From the NCBI RefSeq assembly GCF_013087515.1, contig NZ_JABFCN010000014.1, positions 161,742 to 225,741 of the forward strand: a stretch of 64,000 nt of DNA. Direction: 5' to 3'. The position numbers and the translations under genes are program-made. Below are positions 1 through 8,098 of this stretch, piece by piece. Position 1 is the stretch's first letter. Every line of letters starts with the position of its first letter. Source of the stretch: Rhizobium sophorae (GTDB taxonomy: Bacteria > Pseudomonadota > Alphaproteobacteria > Rhizobiales > Rhizobiaceae). The notes beneath the pieces are model-generated. The model made no database searches. It was not told the DNA's origin and saw only the letters and a program-made list of their open reading frames with translations.

Positions 1-624
1 GACGCGCTCTTCCTCAGCCTGCGGCTGACGACGACGGTGACCATCCTTTCCGCCGTGATCTGCCTTCCCGCGGCTTACGCCTTCGCGCGCATGCGCTTTC
101 CCGGCAGGAACATCCTGTTCCTGTCGTTCCTCGCATCGCATGCCTTTCCGAAATTCGGCCTGCTCGTCGCCATTGCCGGCATCTTCCTGCAGCTCGGCCT
201 GATCAGCACTTTCTGGGGCGTCGTGCTGATCCAGCTGGTCGGCACGCTGATGCTGATGATCTGGATTCCGGTCGCAGCCTTCCAGAATGTCGACCGGCGC
301 ATGGAAGAGGCGGCGCGCGATGCGGGTGCCACGCCGCTGCGCGTCTTCTGGTCGATCACCCTGCCGCAGGCCGGACCCACGATCGCCGCCGCACTGCTCT
401 TGACCTTCGTGGGCACCTTCTACGAGACCGAAGGCGCCTGGTTGATCGGCGCGCCTCAGGTCCGCACCATGCCGGTGCTGATGATCAGCTTCATCAACAA
501 TCAGATCGTCGTGCAATACGGCGCCGTGCTCTCCGTCATGCTTTGGGTGCCGTCCTTCATCGCGTTGATGTTTGCCCGCCGGGTGATCGGCACCGGCGCC
601 TTTGCGAGAGGTTTCGGAGCGTGA
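1..624 (+). CDS. ABC transporter permease, 3' part
   Basis: Inner-membrane permease of a binding-protein-dependent importer. The frame is open from base 1, so the 5' end lies outside the window; about 207 residues are visible. Several hydrophobic segments flank the cytoplasmic EAA loop (EEAARDAGATPLRVFWSITLP around residues 102-121 of the visible part), which docks on the ATPase. It resembles the MalG/PotC-like permeases of sugar, polyamine and iron importers. The ATPase gene at 718 follows on the same strand, separated by a palindromic repeat, so the two very probably form one transporter whose other parts lie to the left. The substrate cannot be told from this fragment. Confidence 0.85.
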   Translation, partial: DALFLSLRLTTTVTILSAVICLPAAYAFARMRFPGRNILFLSFLASHAFPKFGLLVAIAGIFLQLGLISTFWGVVLIQLVGTLMLMIWIPVAAFQNVDRRMEEAARDAGATPLRVFWSITLPQAGPTIAAALLLTFVGTFYETEGAWLIGAPQVRTMPVLMISFINNQIVVQYGAVLSVMLWVPSFIALMFARRVIGTGAFARGFGA

Positions 625-647
625 AGCTTTGCTACATCAGAGATGGT

Positions 648-695
648 GAGCATGATGTCGTCCGAAAACCGCTCACACTTTTCGGCATCACGCTC
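648..695. repeat. 48-bp palindromic intergenic repeat, copy 1
   Basis: The element begins GAGCATGATG and ends CATCACGCTC, with an inner pair CCGAAAA/TTTTCGG around the loop CCGCTCACAC. The outer arms are 10 bp with one mismatch in this copy. Near-identical 48-bp copies lie at 14922-14969 and 25043-25090, all in the same orientation. It sits between a permease gene and its ATPase gene and would fold into a hairpin in the mRNA. It resembles the palindromic intergenic elements common in Rhizobiaceae genomes (RIME-like). Confidence 0.85.
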
Positions 696-717
696 TAGTT
701 CAGGGAAGGGTTTGAGA

Positions 718-1797
718 ATGGCGCATCTTTCGATCGAGGGCGTTTCGAAGCTGTTCGGGACCACTTTTGCCGTTCGCGACTTCTCGCTCGAAGTGGGAGA
801 CGGCGAGCTCGTCTGCCTGCTCGGCCCATCCGGCTCCGGCAAGTCGACGCTTCTCAGGATGATCGGCGGCTTCGAGCGCCCGAGCGGCGGAACCATCCGC
901 ATCGACGCGAAGGATGTGACCACGCTGCCGCCCGAGCGACGCCCGACCGGCATGGTGTTCCAGAGCCATGCGCTCTGGACGCACATGGATGTCTTCAACA
1001 ACATCGCCTTCGGCCTGAAGCTTCGCCGGCTGCCAAAAGCGGAGATTCGCCAGCGTGTAGAGGATGCTTTGACCCTGGTCGGCCTTGCCGATTACGGGCG
1101 GCGGATGACGACTCAGCTCTCCGGCGGTCAGCAGCAGCGCGTCGCGCTTGCCCGCTCGCTGGTGCTCGAGCCGAAGATCCTTCTGCTCGACGAGCCCTTC
1201 GCCAGCCTTGACCAGCATCTGCGCGAGAGACTGCGGGAGGAGGTGCGCGATATCCAGCAACGCCTCGGCATCACTACGCTCTTTGTCACCCATGGCCAGG
1301 ACGAAGCCTTGGCGCTCGCCGACCGCATCGTCGTCATGCGCGACGGACGCACCGAACAGATCGCGCCGCCGAGCACCATCTACCGGCAGCCGCAGACGGC
1401 CTTCGTCGCCGGCTTCATCGGCTCGATGAATTTTGTACAGAGCCGCGTTAGAAACGGTGTCTGTGAGCATCCGCTCTTTCCGCTTGCCGTTCCCGTTGAG
1501 GAGGGGCTGGTGACGCTGGCCGCCCGCCCGGAAGCGCTGACGATCCGTCCCTCGGGCCGGGTCGATGCCGCGACAGTTCATCGCATCGTCGATTTCGGCA
1601 CCCACAAGATGGTCGATGTCGATCTTGCCGACGGCACCCGCCTGAAGGCGATGGTCGCGCCGGACGATCGGATCCGCGCCGGGACGAGGGTTGAGCCGAG
1701 TCTCGTCGGCTTTTTCGTCTTCCGCGACAATGAGCTCGTCCATCAGTCGATGCCGGCAAAGGGCAATGTGGAGATCGAAGAGCTCCTGCGGGTTTAA
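718..1797 (+). CDS. ABC transporter ATP-binding protein (MalK/PotA/FbpC type)
   Basis: Energises the importer whose permease ends at 624. The 359-residue protein has Walker A GPSGSGKS (about 36-43), the signature LSGGQ, Walker B ILLLDEP followed by a D-loop, and a switch histidine in FVTHGQDEA. A C-terminal TOBE-like regulatory domain follows, as in MalK, PotA and FbpC. I chose the ATG at 718 because homology starts there (MAHLSIEGVSKLFG). An upstream in-frame start at 643 would translate the palindromic repeat into 25 unrelated residues. The downstream gene is convergent and only 19 bp away. The substrate is unknown; a non-sugar ligand is possible. Confidence 0.9.
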   Translation: MAHLSIEGVSKLFGTTFAVRDFSLEVGDGELVCLLGPSGSGKSTLLRMIGGFERPSGGTIRIDAKDVTTLPPERRPTGMVFQSHALWTHMDVFNNIAFGLKLRRLPKAEIRQRVEDALTLVGLADYGRRMTTQLSGGQQQRVALARSLVLEPKILLLDEPFASLDQHLRERLREEVRDIQQRLGITTLFVTHGQDEALALADRIVVMRDGRTEQIAPPSTIYRQPQTAFVAGFIGSMNFVQSRVRNGVCEHPLFPLAVPVEEGLVTLAARPEALTIRPSGRVDAATVHRIVDFGTHKMVDVDLADGTRLKAMVAPDDRIRAGTRVEPSLVGFFVFRDNELVHQSMPAKGNVEIEELLRV

Positions 1798-1816
1798 ACT
1801 GGAGGAATGCGCCCGT

Positions 1817-2650
1817 TCACGCCTTGCTCTGGAAACCTTCCAGCAGCCAGGGATGCAGCGCCTTGCTGGCGGCCAGGATATCGCTCTTTCCGACCACCTT
1901 AGCGCCGGAAAAACGGGTGACGATGCCGCCCGCCTCTTCGACCATCAGCGCCGAGGCGCCGAAATCATGGATCGCGAGCCCGTCTTCGAAGAATCCGTCC
2001 AGCCGGCCGCAGGCGACATAGGCAATCGACAGTGCCGCCGAGCCGAGGCGGCGCACACCTGCCGTGTTCGCCATCAGCCGTTTGATGGCCTCGAAATAGG
2101 TCTCTTCCGCAACCGCCGTGACCTGGCCGGGGATCGGCAGCCCGGCGCCGACGAGTGCACTCTCGATATCGCCGACATCGGCGCAGCGGATGCGTTCGCC
2201 GTTGAGATAAGCGCCGCCACCGATCTCGGCGCTGAACAGCTCGTCCTGCATGGCGTCATAGACGACGCCCATGACGAGCCTGCCGCTTTCGACGATCGAG
2301 ATCGTCATGCCGAAATGCGGAATGCCCCAGGCGTAATTGGTCGTGCCGTCGATCGGGTCGATGTAGATGATCGGCGTGTCCGGACTCGCCGTGCGGTTGC
2401 CGACGGCTTCCTCGCCCTGGATGGCATAGTCCGGGAAGGCCTTCGCCATCTCGTCGACGATGATCCGCTCCACGGCGACATCGATTTCGGTCTGATAGTC
2501 GCGCGGCGCCTTGGCGAGCATTTCTGCCGACGTTCGTCGCCGCAGCGAGCCACGGGCAGTTTCGCCCGCCTTCAATACCGTTTCGGCAAGCACGACGAGA
2601 CGGGACGAGGCGGTCGGGGAAAGACGCGCGGAAATCGGGGAAGATGTCAT
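1817..2650 (-). CDS. Inositol-monophosphatase-family phosphatase
   Basis: Mg-dependent phosphatase of the IMPase/CysQ/FBPase fold, 277 residues. The first metal motif is intact: GEE near residue 100 and DPIDGTTNYA near 118-127. The second motif is altered: the usual WDxxAG is IHDFGAS here. The aspartate is kept but the tryptophan is replaced, so the substrate may not be inositol phosphate. It follows the PfkB kinase gene by 104 bp on the same strand and is probably the last gene of the long catabolic operon that begins near 10930. There it could dephosphorylate a sugar-phosphate-like intermediate. A weak ribosome site precedes the ATG at 2650. Confidence 0.85.
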   Translation of the reverse strand: MTSSPISARLSPTASSRLVVLAETVLKAGETARGSLRRRTSAEMLAKAPRDYQTEIDVAVERIIVDEMAKAFPDYAIQGEEAVGNRTASPDTPIIYIDPIDGTTNYAWGIPHFGMTISIVESGRLVMGVVYDAMQDELFSAEIGGGAYLNGERIRCADVGDIESALVGAGLPIPGQVTAVAEETYFEAIKRLMANTAGVRRLGSAALSIAYVACGRLDGFFEDGLAIHDFGASALMVEEAGGIVTRFSGAKVVGKSDILAASKALHPWLLEGFQSKA

Positions 2651-2754
2651 GAGAAAAGTCCGGATGCTGCTGATATGACGGAGTGAATCGCGAGGAGCCC
2701 ATCCCTTCGCAGAGGCCGATGATGATTTTATGAAGCGCGCTCATACCGAGCGGA

Positions 2755-3648
2755 TTATCTCAGGATCGCTTCAAGCTCGGAAATGGTCGGAAACGCCTTT
2801 CTTGTTCCATGTCTTGAGACGGTGACGGCCGCGGCTGCAACTGCGTGTTCGATGGCTAACCTGTCCAGCCGCTGTCCGCGCAGCGCGCAGGATGCAAGTG
2901 CTGCGGCCATGAACGTATCGCCTGCGCCCGTTGTATCCACAACATCGCAGATCTGGGCGGGCACTTCGATCCTATCGTGCCGGTTCACGAGCGTCGCGCC
3001 GTCGCCGCCCAGCGTCAGGACGATTTCGCGCAGCCCCCGGCTCAGCAGATATTCGGCTGCATCCCTGCCCGTGGCTCCCGTCAGGGCCTGCGCCTCACCC
3101 TTGTTGAGGAAGGCGATGTCGATCAGACCCCAAAGATCGGAGAAAAAGGAGCGCACCGGCGAGGGATTGAACGCGGTGATCATGCCGATCTCTCTTGCAT
3201 GCTCCAGGATATCGCGGGTCGTCTGGTCGGACAGATTGCCCTGCAGCATTATGAAATCGCCGCGACCGGCCGTCGACAGGATCCGTCTGACATGAGACAG
3301 GGATAGGCTCTGCGCCGATTCCGTCGTCGTGACGATGGCATTTTCACCGCCCGGCAGCCGGAAGATGATCGAGACGTCGCTCGATGCATTTTCCATTTCG
3401 ATCAGTTCGCTCCGAAGCGGCTCGTCCGCGAGGTAATGGCGTATCGTATCGGCCCTCGCATCCCTGCCGACAGGCGCAGCCAGCGTTGTCGGAACGCCGC
3501 AGCGGGCCATGACGACCGCCTGGTTCGTGCCCTTGCCGCCGAGATCACTGCCCCCGGCATTGCCCAGGATGGAGGCGCCGATGACGGGAAGTTCGGAGAC
3601 GGCGATGGTTTCGTCGATGGCGACGTTACCGATTATGTAGGCGCGCAT
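2755..3648 (-). CDS. PfkB/ribokinase-family carbohydrate kinase
   Basis: Cytoplasmic sugar or nucleoside kinase of 297 residues, the usual size for RbsK. Visible motifs are the N-terminal GGKGTNQA (about 37-44), where ribokinases bind the sugar, and DTTGAGDTF (about 238-246) with the catalytic aspartate and anion hole. It lies 23 bp downstream of the tenA-like gene in the minus-strand operon with the ribose-type transporter. It is therefore the likely phosphorylating step for the imported compound or its cleavage product. True ribokinase activity is possible but not shown by the sequence. Confidence 0.88.
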   Translation of the reverse strand: MRAYIIGNVAIDETIAVSELPVIGASILGNAGGSDLGGKGTNQAVVMARCGVPTTLAAPVGRDARADTIRHYLADEPLRSELIEMENASSDVSIIFRLPGGENAIVTTTESAQSLSLSHVRRILSTAGRGDFIMLQGNLSDQTTRDILEHAREIGMITAFNPSPVRSFFSDLWGLIDIAFLNKGEAQALTGATGRDAAEYLLSRGLREIVLTLGGDGATLVNRHDRIEVPAQICDVVDTTGAGDTFMAAALASCALRGQRLDRLAIEHAVAAAAVTVSRHGTRKAFPTISELEAILR

Positions 3649-3671
3649 GCGTCCGCTTTCGCAAGGTAAGG

Positions 3672-4319
3672 CTAAAGGTAAGGCGCATCGTGAAAATCGA
3701 TCTCGAGCTGCATCGCCCGGCCGAAGATCGCGCTGAGCCGCACTGTTTCATCGTCTTCCAGCGTTTCTCCTGCCATGTCGAGTTCATTCTTCAGCCATTG
3801 CGCCTGGGCGGCGAAATTCGGATCGACATGCATGTCGACCCATTCCTTCAGCAGCGGATCGCTGATCGGGCGGTTAGCTGCTTGCCTACACCAAGTCCAG
3901 TACATCCACTCAGCCGCAAACATCGCCGCGACCGTATCGAGGAAGCCACCCCGGCGGGCGATGTCAAGCATGCCCACGCGAAAGGCCTCGACTTCGGGAA
4001 TGCGGGTATCGAAGGATGAGGGGTCGATCCCGCGGCTGGCGAAAGTGCGCTCGAAGTAGGCGATCTGCTCGTTGGCAAGCGCGTCGAGAACCGCGATCAG
4101 CCAGCGCTTCTGCGGCATCGTCCCGGCGGTCGCTGCTGCATAGGCAAAGATCGAGATGGCGCTGTCGACGAAGGCGCCTTCATAGACGAGATAACGCTCG
4201 AAAGCCTCCTTGCTCAGCCTGTCGTTCTTGACGTCCTCGACGAAGCGGTGGCTCAGCATCGCGCCGAGGACGGCGTCGTTCTCGCGCAGGATACGGTCTG
4301 AAAGGCTTTCTGCTGCCAT
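3672..4319 (-). CDS. TenA-family protein of the TenA_E (Cys-less) kind
   Basis: All-helical TenA/thiaminase-II-fold protein of 215 residues. Classical TenA proteins hydrolyse aminopyrimidines of damaged thiamine with an active-site cysteine in an LPCxW context. Here the segment reads FAAEW (about 134-138), so the cysteine is absent and a glutamate is adjacent, as in the TenA_E subgroup. The C-terminal glutamate in LEIDFHDA (about 206) is kept. The start at 4319 was chosen over the longer frame because MAAESL matches the family's N-terminus and lies 2 bp after the btpA-like stop. Its place among sugar-type genes suggests hydrolysis of an N-containing base or amine rather than general thiamine salvage. 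Confidence 0.8.
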   Translation of the reverse strand: MAAESLSDRILRENDAVLGAMLSHRFVEDVKNDRLSKEAFERYLVYEGAFVDSAISIFAYAAATAGTMPQKRWLIAVLDALANEQIAYFERTFASRGIDPSSFDTRIPEVEAFRVGMLDIARRGGFLDTVAAMFAAEWMYWTWCRQAANRPISDPLLKEWVDMHVDPNFAAQAQWLKNELDMAGETLEDDETVRLSAIFGRAMQLEIDFHDAPYL

Positions 4320-4321
4320 GC

Positions 4322-5164
4322 TCAGCCCTCCAGTCCCGGTTCGGCCGCCGCCCGGAAGGCGCGCACGCGCTCTATGTCGACCGGGTTCCACCAGACGCCG
4401 CCATGTTTCAGCGAAGACGCGACGATGACGCCATTGGTGCGGCTCAGAATATCGACGATATTGTCCTTGTTGACGCCGGAGCCGACGAGCAGCGGCAGGT
4501 GCGTCGCCCCGCCAATTTCCTCGATTTCCTCCATCGTGGCGGAATTGCCGGTTCGCTGGCCGGTGGCGATGACGCCGTCGGCATCGAAGAAGGCGAGATC
4601 TCGTGTCAGCTCTTGGATCGAGCGGTCGGCGACGATGGCGTGGCTGCCATGCTTGACGTGGCTGTCGGCAAAGACCTTGATGTGTTCGGCTCTCAGCAGC
4701 GAGCGATAGCGCATGGCTTCGGCGGCCCTGCCCTCCATGAAACCTTCATTGGCGACATAGGCATTGGCCCATTGATTGACGCGGATGAATTTGGCGCCAC
4801 CGGCCATGGCAATGGCGAAGGCGGGGATCGGCGCATTGGCCAGCACGTTGACGCCAAGCGGAATGCCGGCGGCGCGTGCGATCCGGTCGGTGACGACCGA
4901 CATGAAGCCTGTCGTCTCGGGGCCGATATCCTCGGGCTTCGAGAACGGCACATCGCCGTGATTTTCGATGATCAGCCCATGCAGGCCGCCTTCCACGCAG
5001 GCTTCGGCGTCGCGCATGCACGCGTCGTAGATCGCATCCATCGCAGCCCCCCGGTAGCGCGGCGCGCCCGGAAAGGCCGGGCAATGGATCATGCCGATCA
5101 GAACCTTGTCCGTGCCGAAGATATCCCTGATGGCGTTGGACGGCCTGTCCGAAATTTCCTGCAT
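4322..5164 (-). CDS. BtpA/SgcQ-family protein
   Basis: Predicted TIM-barrel protein of 280 residues in the BtpA/SgcQ family. The family is named for a cyanobacterial photosystem I biogenesis factor and for a gene of the cryptic E. coli sgc sugar locus; its biochemical reaction is unsettled. Recognisable blocks are IGMIHCPAFPGAPRY near the N-terminus, IIENHGDVPF, GVNVLANAP and GSGVNKDNI. The start at 5164 has a good ribosome site (GGAAAGGGAAGG); the longer frame to 5269 runs into the preceding gene. Neighbours are a TenA-like protein, a PfkB kinase and a ribose-type transporter. A role in catabolism of a sugar- or base-linked compound fits better than photosystem assembly. Confidence 0.85.
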   Translation of the reverse strand: MQEISDRPSNAIRDIFGTDKVLIGMIHCPAFPGAPRYRGAAMDAIYDACMRDAEACVEGGLHGLIIENHGDVPFSKPEDIGPETTGFMSVVTDRIARAAGIPLGVNVLANAPIPAFAIAMAGGAKFIRVNQWANAYVANEGFMEGRAAEAMRYRSLLRAEHIKVFADSHVKHGSHAIVADRSIQELTRDLAFFDADGVIATGQRTGNSATMEEIEEIGGATHLPLLVGSGVNKDNIVDILSRTNGVIVASSLKHGGVWWNPVDIERVRAFRAAAEPGLEG

Positions 5165-5199
5165 GTCCTTCCCTTTCCAATTCCTGCGGCGCGCTGACT

Positions 5200-5973
5200 T
5201 CACGCCTGCTTTTCGGTGAGCCAGCCGAGGATGTTCTTCCAGAGCCGGCCGTAACCTTCCCATTCGCAAAAAGCGGGCGAGAGCCAGTGCGGGCCGATAT
5301 CCGACGTCCAGGCCGCCGTCCGGCCAGTGCCATGCGTGCCGACGACGAGCAGCGGATGGCCGCCCTGATCCTCAGGCAGCCGGGCGACGATCTCGACATC
5401 GGCACGGTCGCGCACTTCGACCTCGTTGACGCCGAGAAGCACCGGCCAGGCGCCGTCGAGACCCCGCATCGTCGGATGCTCCGGCTTCACCACCTCGGCA
5501 ATCGTGCCCTCGGGGATCTCGACGCGGTCGTCGTAAGGCAGGCAGGTGACGGGCAGCGTGTCTTCGACCGGGGTGCGCCGCCAGCGCGCCTTGCCGTCGA
5601 TGCCCTGGAAGGAGAAATAGCCGCCGACCATCAGCAGGCCGCCGCCCTTCTCAACCCACGCCTTCAGAAGCTTCAGACGGTTCGGCACCGTGCGCGAATG
5701 CAGCCACACATCCGGCGGCAGCAGCAGCGAGTTGGCGCCGATATCGGAGAGAATGATGGCGTCATAGGCGTCGAGCCCGGCCATATCGAAGGGGAATTTC
5801 TCCACTGCCTCATGCGCCGGCATATAGGTGAGCCCGAAGGCGCTGCCGGCGAGCGCCTTCACCAGCGGTTCGGCGCCGAGATGGAAGGTAACGCTGCCGA
5901 ACTGGTCGAAGCCTTTGTAATGCGTGGCCGAGCTGACCCAGCTCTCGCCGACAAGGAGGATTTTTTTTGTCAT
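5200..5973 (-). CDS. GATase1-like protein (DUF1355/PF07090 type)
   Basis: Cytoplasmic 257-residue protein with the class-I glutamine-amidotransferase-like fold of the former DUF1355 group. Landmarks are ILLVGESWVSSATHYKGFDQF at the start, a DAYDAIILSDIG strand, a glycine-rich GGGLLMVGGYFSFQG turn (about 125) and a conserved tail with AAWTSDIGPHW. No Cys-His-Glu amidotransferase triad is evident, so it may bind or hydrolyse a ligand without transferring ammonia. It lies 35 bp upstream of the btpA-like gene in the same operon. The function is not known; I assign only the fold family. Confidence 0.75.
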   Translation of the reverse strand: MTKKILLVGESWVSSATHYKGFDQFGSVTFHLGAEPLVKALAGSAFGLTYMPAHEAVEKFPFDMAGLDAYDAIILSDIGANSLLLPPDVWLHSRTVPNRLKLLKAWVEKGGGLLMVGGYFSFQGIDGKARWRRTPVEDTLPVTCLPYDDRVEIPEGTIAEVVKPEHPTMRGLDGAWPVLLGVNEVEVRDRADVEIVARLPEDQGGHPLLVVGTHGTGRTAAWTSDIGPHWLSPAFCEWEGYGRLWKNILGWLTEKQA

Positions 5974-6009
5974 GGTCTGCCGTACCTGTGATCGATTGAA
6001 TGGATGGAG

Positions 6010-7089
6010 CTACGCTCCGGCATGAAAGACGCGGCGCGGATTGCTGCGCATCATCTCGTCGAGAACCGTCCTGTCGAGCCCGTGCCGCTGAAGACGGGGA
6101 AGGAAGTGGCGAAGGATATAGGCGTAGCCGTTGCCGCCGTAATGCGTCAGCATCATCTTCAGAAAGACGTCATGAGACAGAAGAATCCGGTCGAGATAAC
6201 CGGCCTCGACGAGACGAACGATCGCGCGCGCCGCTTCCTCGTCGCTCGGGCACTGCACCTGCTGGTCGGCATAGAAGAAATCCATGCCGATCATGTCGTA
6301 TTCAATGAAGGCCCCACGCTCTGCCAACTCGCTCTGATAGGCAATGTCGTCATGCGACGGGTTCATGTGGCAAAGCACGGTGTGGCGGAGATCCGCCCCT
6401 TCTTCTGCCACCACGTCGAGCACGCGGTGGCCGAGGCGGAACCAACCCGGCAGATGCACCATCAGGGGAAGCCCGGTCAGCACTTGCGCCCGCGCAGCGC
6501 CGCGCAGCGATTTTTCTTCCTCGGCGGTGAAATCCGAGGAGACGCCGATCTCGCCGATCAGGCCGATCCTGACGCCGGTGCCGTCGACGCCTTCCCTCGC
6601 CTCGCGGACAATTTCCCGTGCGATGTCATCGACGCTCATTGCCGCGACGCCTTCCGGATGCGAGGAGCCGAGGTAATAACCCGCCCCCATTACGATGTTG
6701 AGACCGGATGCTTTCGAGATGCGCTGGAGCGCCAGGGGATCACGGCCGATGCCCTTGCAGGTCGGCTCCACCACGGTGCGGCCGCCTTCTGCTGCGAAAT
6801 CCTTGAGCTCGGAGATCGCCAGCTGTTCGTCGTCGAGCGTGATATTGTGCTTGTTGACGAAGGGATCCTGCCTGAGTTCGCCGAGGATCTCCATGCAGAC
6901 GAAGCTTTCGGCGAGATATTGCCGTTCCGGCGTCTTCGGAGCATGCCACCAGCAGCGGCAGTCGTTGAGGATATGCTCGTGCATCAGCGTCACGCCGAGT
7001 GCATCCGCCGAAACGGGGCCGGTGACGGTCATCACCTTGTCGGATCGGACATGCGCTTCGGACAGGCTTTCTGCTGTCTGTTCGATCAT
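6010..7089 (-). CDS. Phosphotriesterase-family metal hydrolase
   Basis: Amidohydrolase-superfamily enzyme of 359 residues in the phosphotriesterase/Php/lactonase family. The metal ligands can be traced: HEH of LMHEHI (His37 and His39), a bridging acidic residue in GEIGVS, His in MVHLPGW, His in CHMNPSHDD and Asp in LSHDVF. Family members hydrolyse lactones, phosphotriesters or related esters. The gene follows the ribose-type permease by 4 bp and precedes the GATase1-like gene, so it probably opens a lactone or cleaves an ester of the imported compound. The ATG at 7089 has an AAGGATG-type ribosome site. Confidence 0.87.
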   Translation of the reverse strand: MIEQTAESLSEAHVRSDKVMTVTGPVSADALGVTLMHEHILNDCRCWWHAPKTPERQYLAESFVCMEILGELRQDPFVNKHNITLDDEQLAISELKDFAAEGGRTVVEPTCKGIGRDPLALQRISKASGLNIVMGAGYYLGSSHPEGVAAMSVDDIAREIVREAREGVDGTGVRIGLIGEIGVSSDFTAEEEKSLRGAARAQVLTGLPLMVHLPGWFRLGHRVLDVVAEEGADLRHTVLCHMNPSHDDIAYQSELAERGAFIEYDMIGMDFFYADQQVQCPSDEEAARAIVRLVEAGYLDRILLSHDVFLKMMLTHYGGNGYAYILRHFLPRLQRHGLDRTVLDEMMRSNPRRVFHAGA

Positions 7090-7093
7090 CGCT

Positions 7094-8098
7094 TCATCCT
7101 TTCCTGCCCAGCCGGAAATGGAAATTGGCCGTGAAGATGCGCGTGTTCAGCCAGATGGCGACGAGGATGATGGCGCCGGTGACGATCTGGGTGAAGAACG
7201 GCGATATGTGCATCAGGATCAGGCCGTTGCCGATGACGGCGATGGTCAGCGTGCCGAGCACGGTGCCGAGAATGGTGCCGCGTCCGCCCATCAGCGACGT
7301 TCCGCCGAGCACGACGGCGGCGATCACCTGCAGTTCGAAGCCGACGGCGGCATTGGACGAGCCGGAGCCGAGACGAGCGGCAATCAGCAGGCCGGCGACG
7401 GCGCAGGCGACGCCGGAGATGATATAGACCGAGGCGATGATCCATTTGGCGGGCATGCCGACACGCCGCGCCGCCTCCGCATTGGAGCCGACCGCCACGA
7501 CCTGCCGGCCATATTTGGTCGCGGTGATGACGACGTAACCGAGAATGGCTATGACGACGGCAATGACCGCCGGGATCGGGAAGCTGAGGATTTCGCCCCG
7601 GCCGAGCGCGAAGAAGCCCGGCGCATCCTTGATCGGAATGGAATAACCCTGGGTCAGATAGAGCGCCAGGCCGCGCAGGATCGACAGGCCGGCAAGTGTC
7701 ACGATGAAGGCCGGGATGCCCTGATAGGCGGTGAACCAACCCTGAACCAGTCCCATGAATCCGCCGAGCACGATCATGCCGATGACCACCGACGGCCAGG
7801 GAACACCCGTCGCCATGATGATCGCTGCGACCGCATTGACGAGGGCGACCTGCGAGCCGACCGAAAGATCGATGCCGCCGGTGATGATGACGAAGGTCAT
7901 GGCGATGGCAACGATCAGGATGGGCGCCGCCTGCCGCACGATGTTCAGGATGTTGCCGAGCGTGAAGAAGGTTTCGCTGCCGATCGAGAAGAAGATCATG
8001 CAGGCCAGGAAGAAAATGGCGATCGACAGGACCTGTGCGTGTTCGCCGAAGAAATCGGCGACGCGTGAGCCGCGGCCGCGTTCCGTATAAGCCGTCAT
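7094..8098 (-). CDS. Ribose-type ABC transporter permease (RbsC family)
   Basis: Polytopic inner-membrane permease of 334 residues with eight to ten hydrophobic segments. It has the RbsC-family signature GGIDLSVGSQVALVNA near residues 79-94 and the conserved C-terminal block GGTSLMGGRGTILGTVLG. It forms the channel with the ATPase encoded upstream, whose stop codon overlaps this start by 4 bp (ATGA), indicating translational coupling. Such permeases import pentoses, hexoses, autoinducer-2 and some nucleosides. Confidence 0.92.
   Translation of the reverse strand: MTAYTERGRGSRVADFFGEHAQVLSIAIFFLACMIFFSIGSETFFTLGNILNIVRQAAPILIVAIAMTFVIITGGIDLSVGSQVALVNAVAAIIMATGVPWPSVVIGMIVLGGFMGLVQGWFTAYQGIPAFIVTLAGLSILRGLALYLTQGYSIPIKDAPGFFALGRGEILSFPIPAVIAVVIAILGYVVITATKYGRQVVAVGSNAEAARRVGMPAKWIIASVYIISGVACAVAGLLIAARLGSGSSNAAVGFELQVIAAVVLGGTSLMGGRGTILGTVLGTLTIAVIGNGLILMHISPFFTQIVTGAIILVAIWLNTRIFTANFHFRLGRKG

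Noticed and set aside
6695..8068. Plus-strand 457-codon open frame
   Set aside because: It is antisense to the phosphotriesterase-like and RbsC-type genes, which have clear family motifs. The translation is rich in D, H, R and G with no domain, as expected from the complement of high-GC coding DNA.
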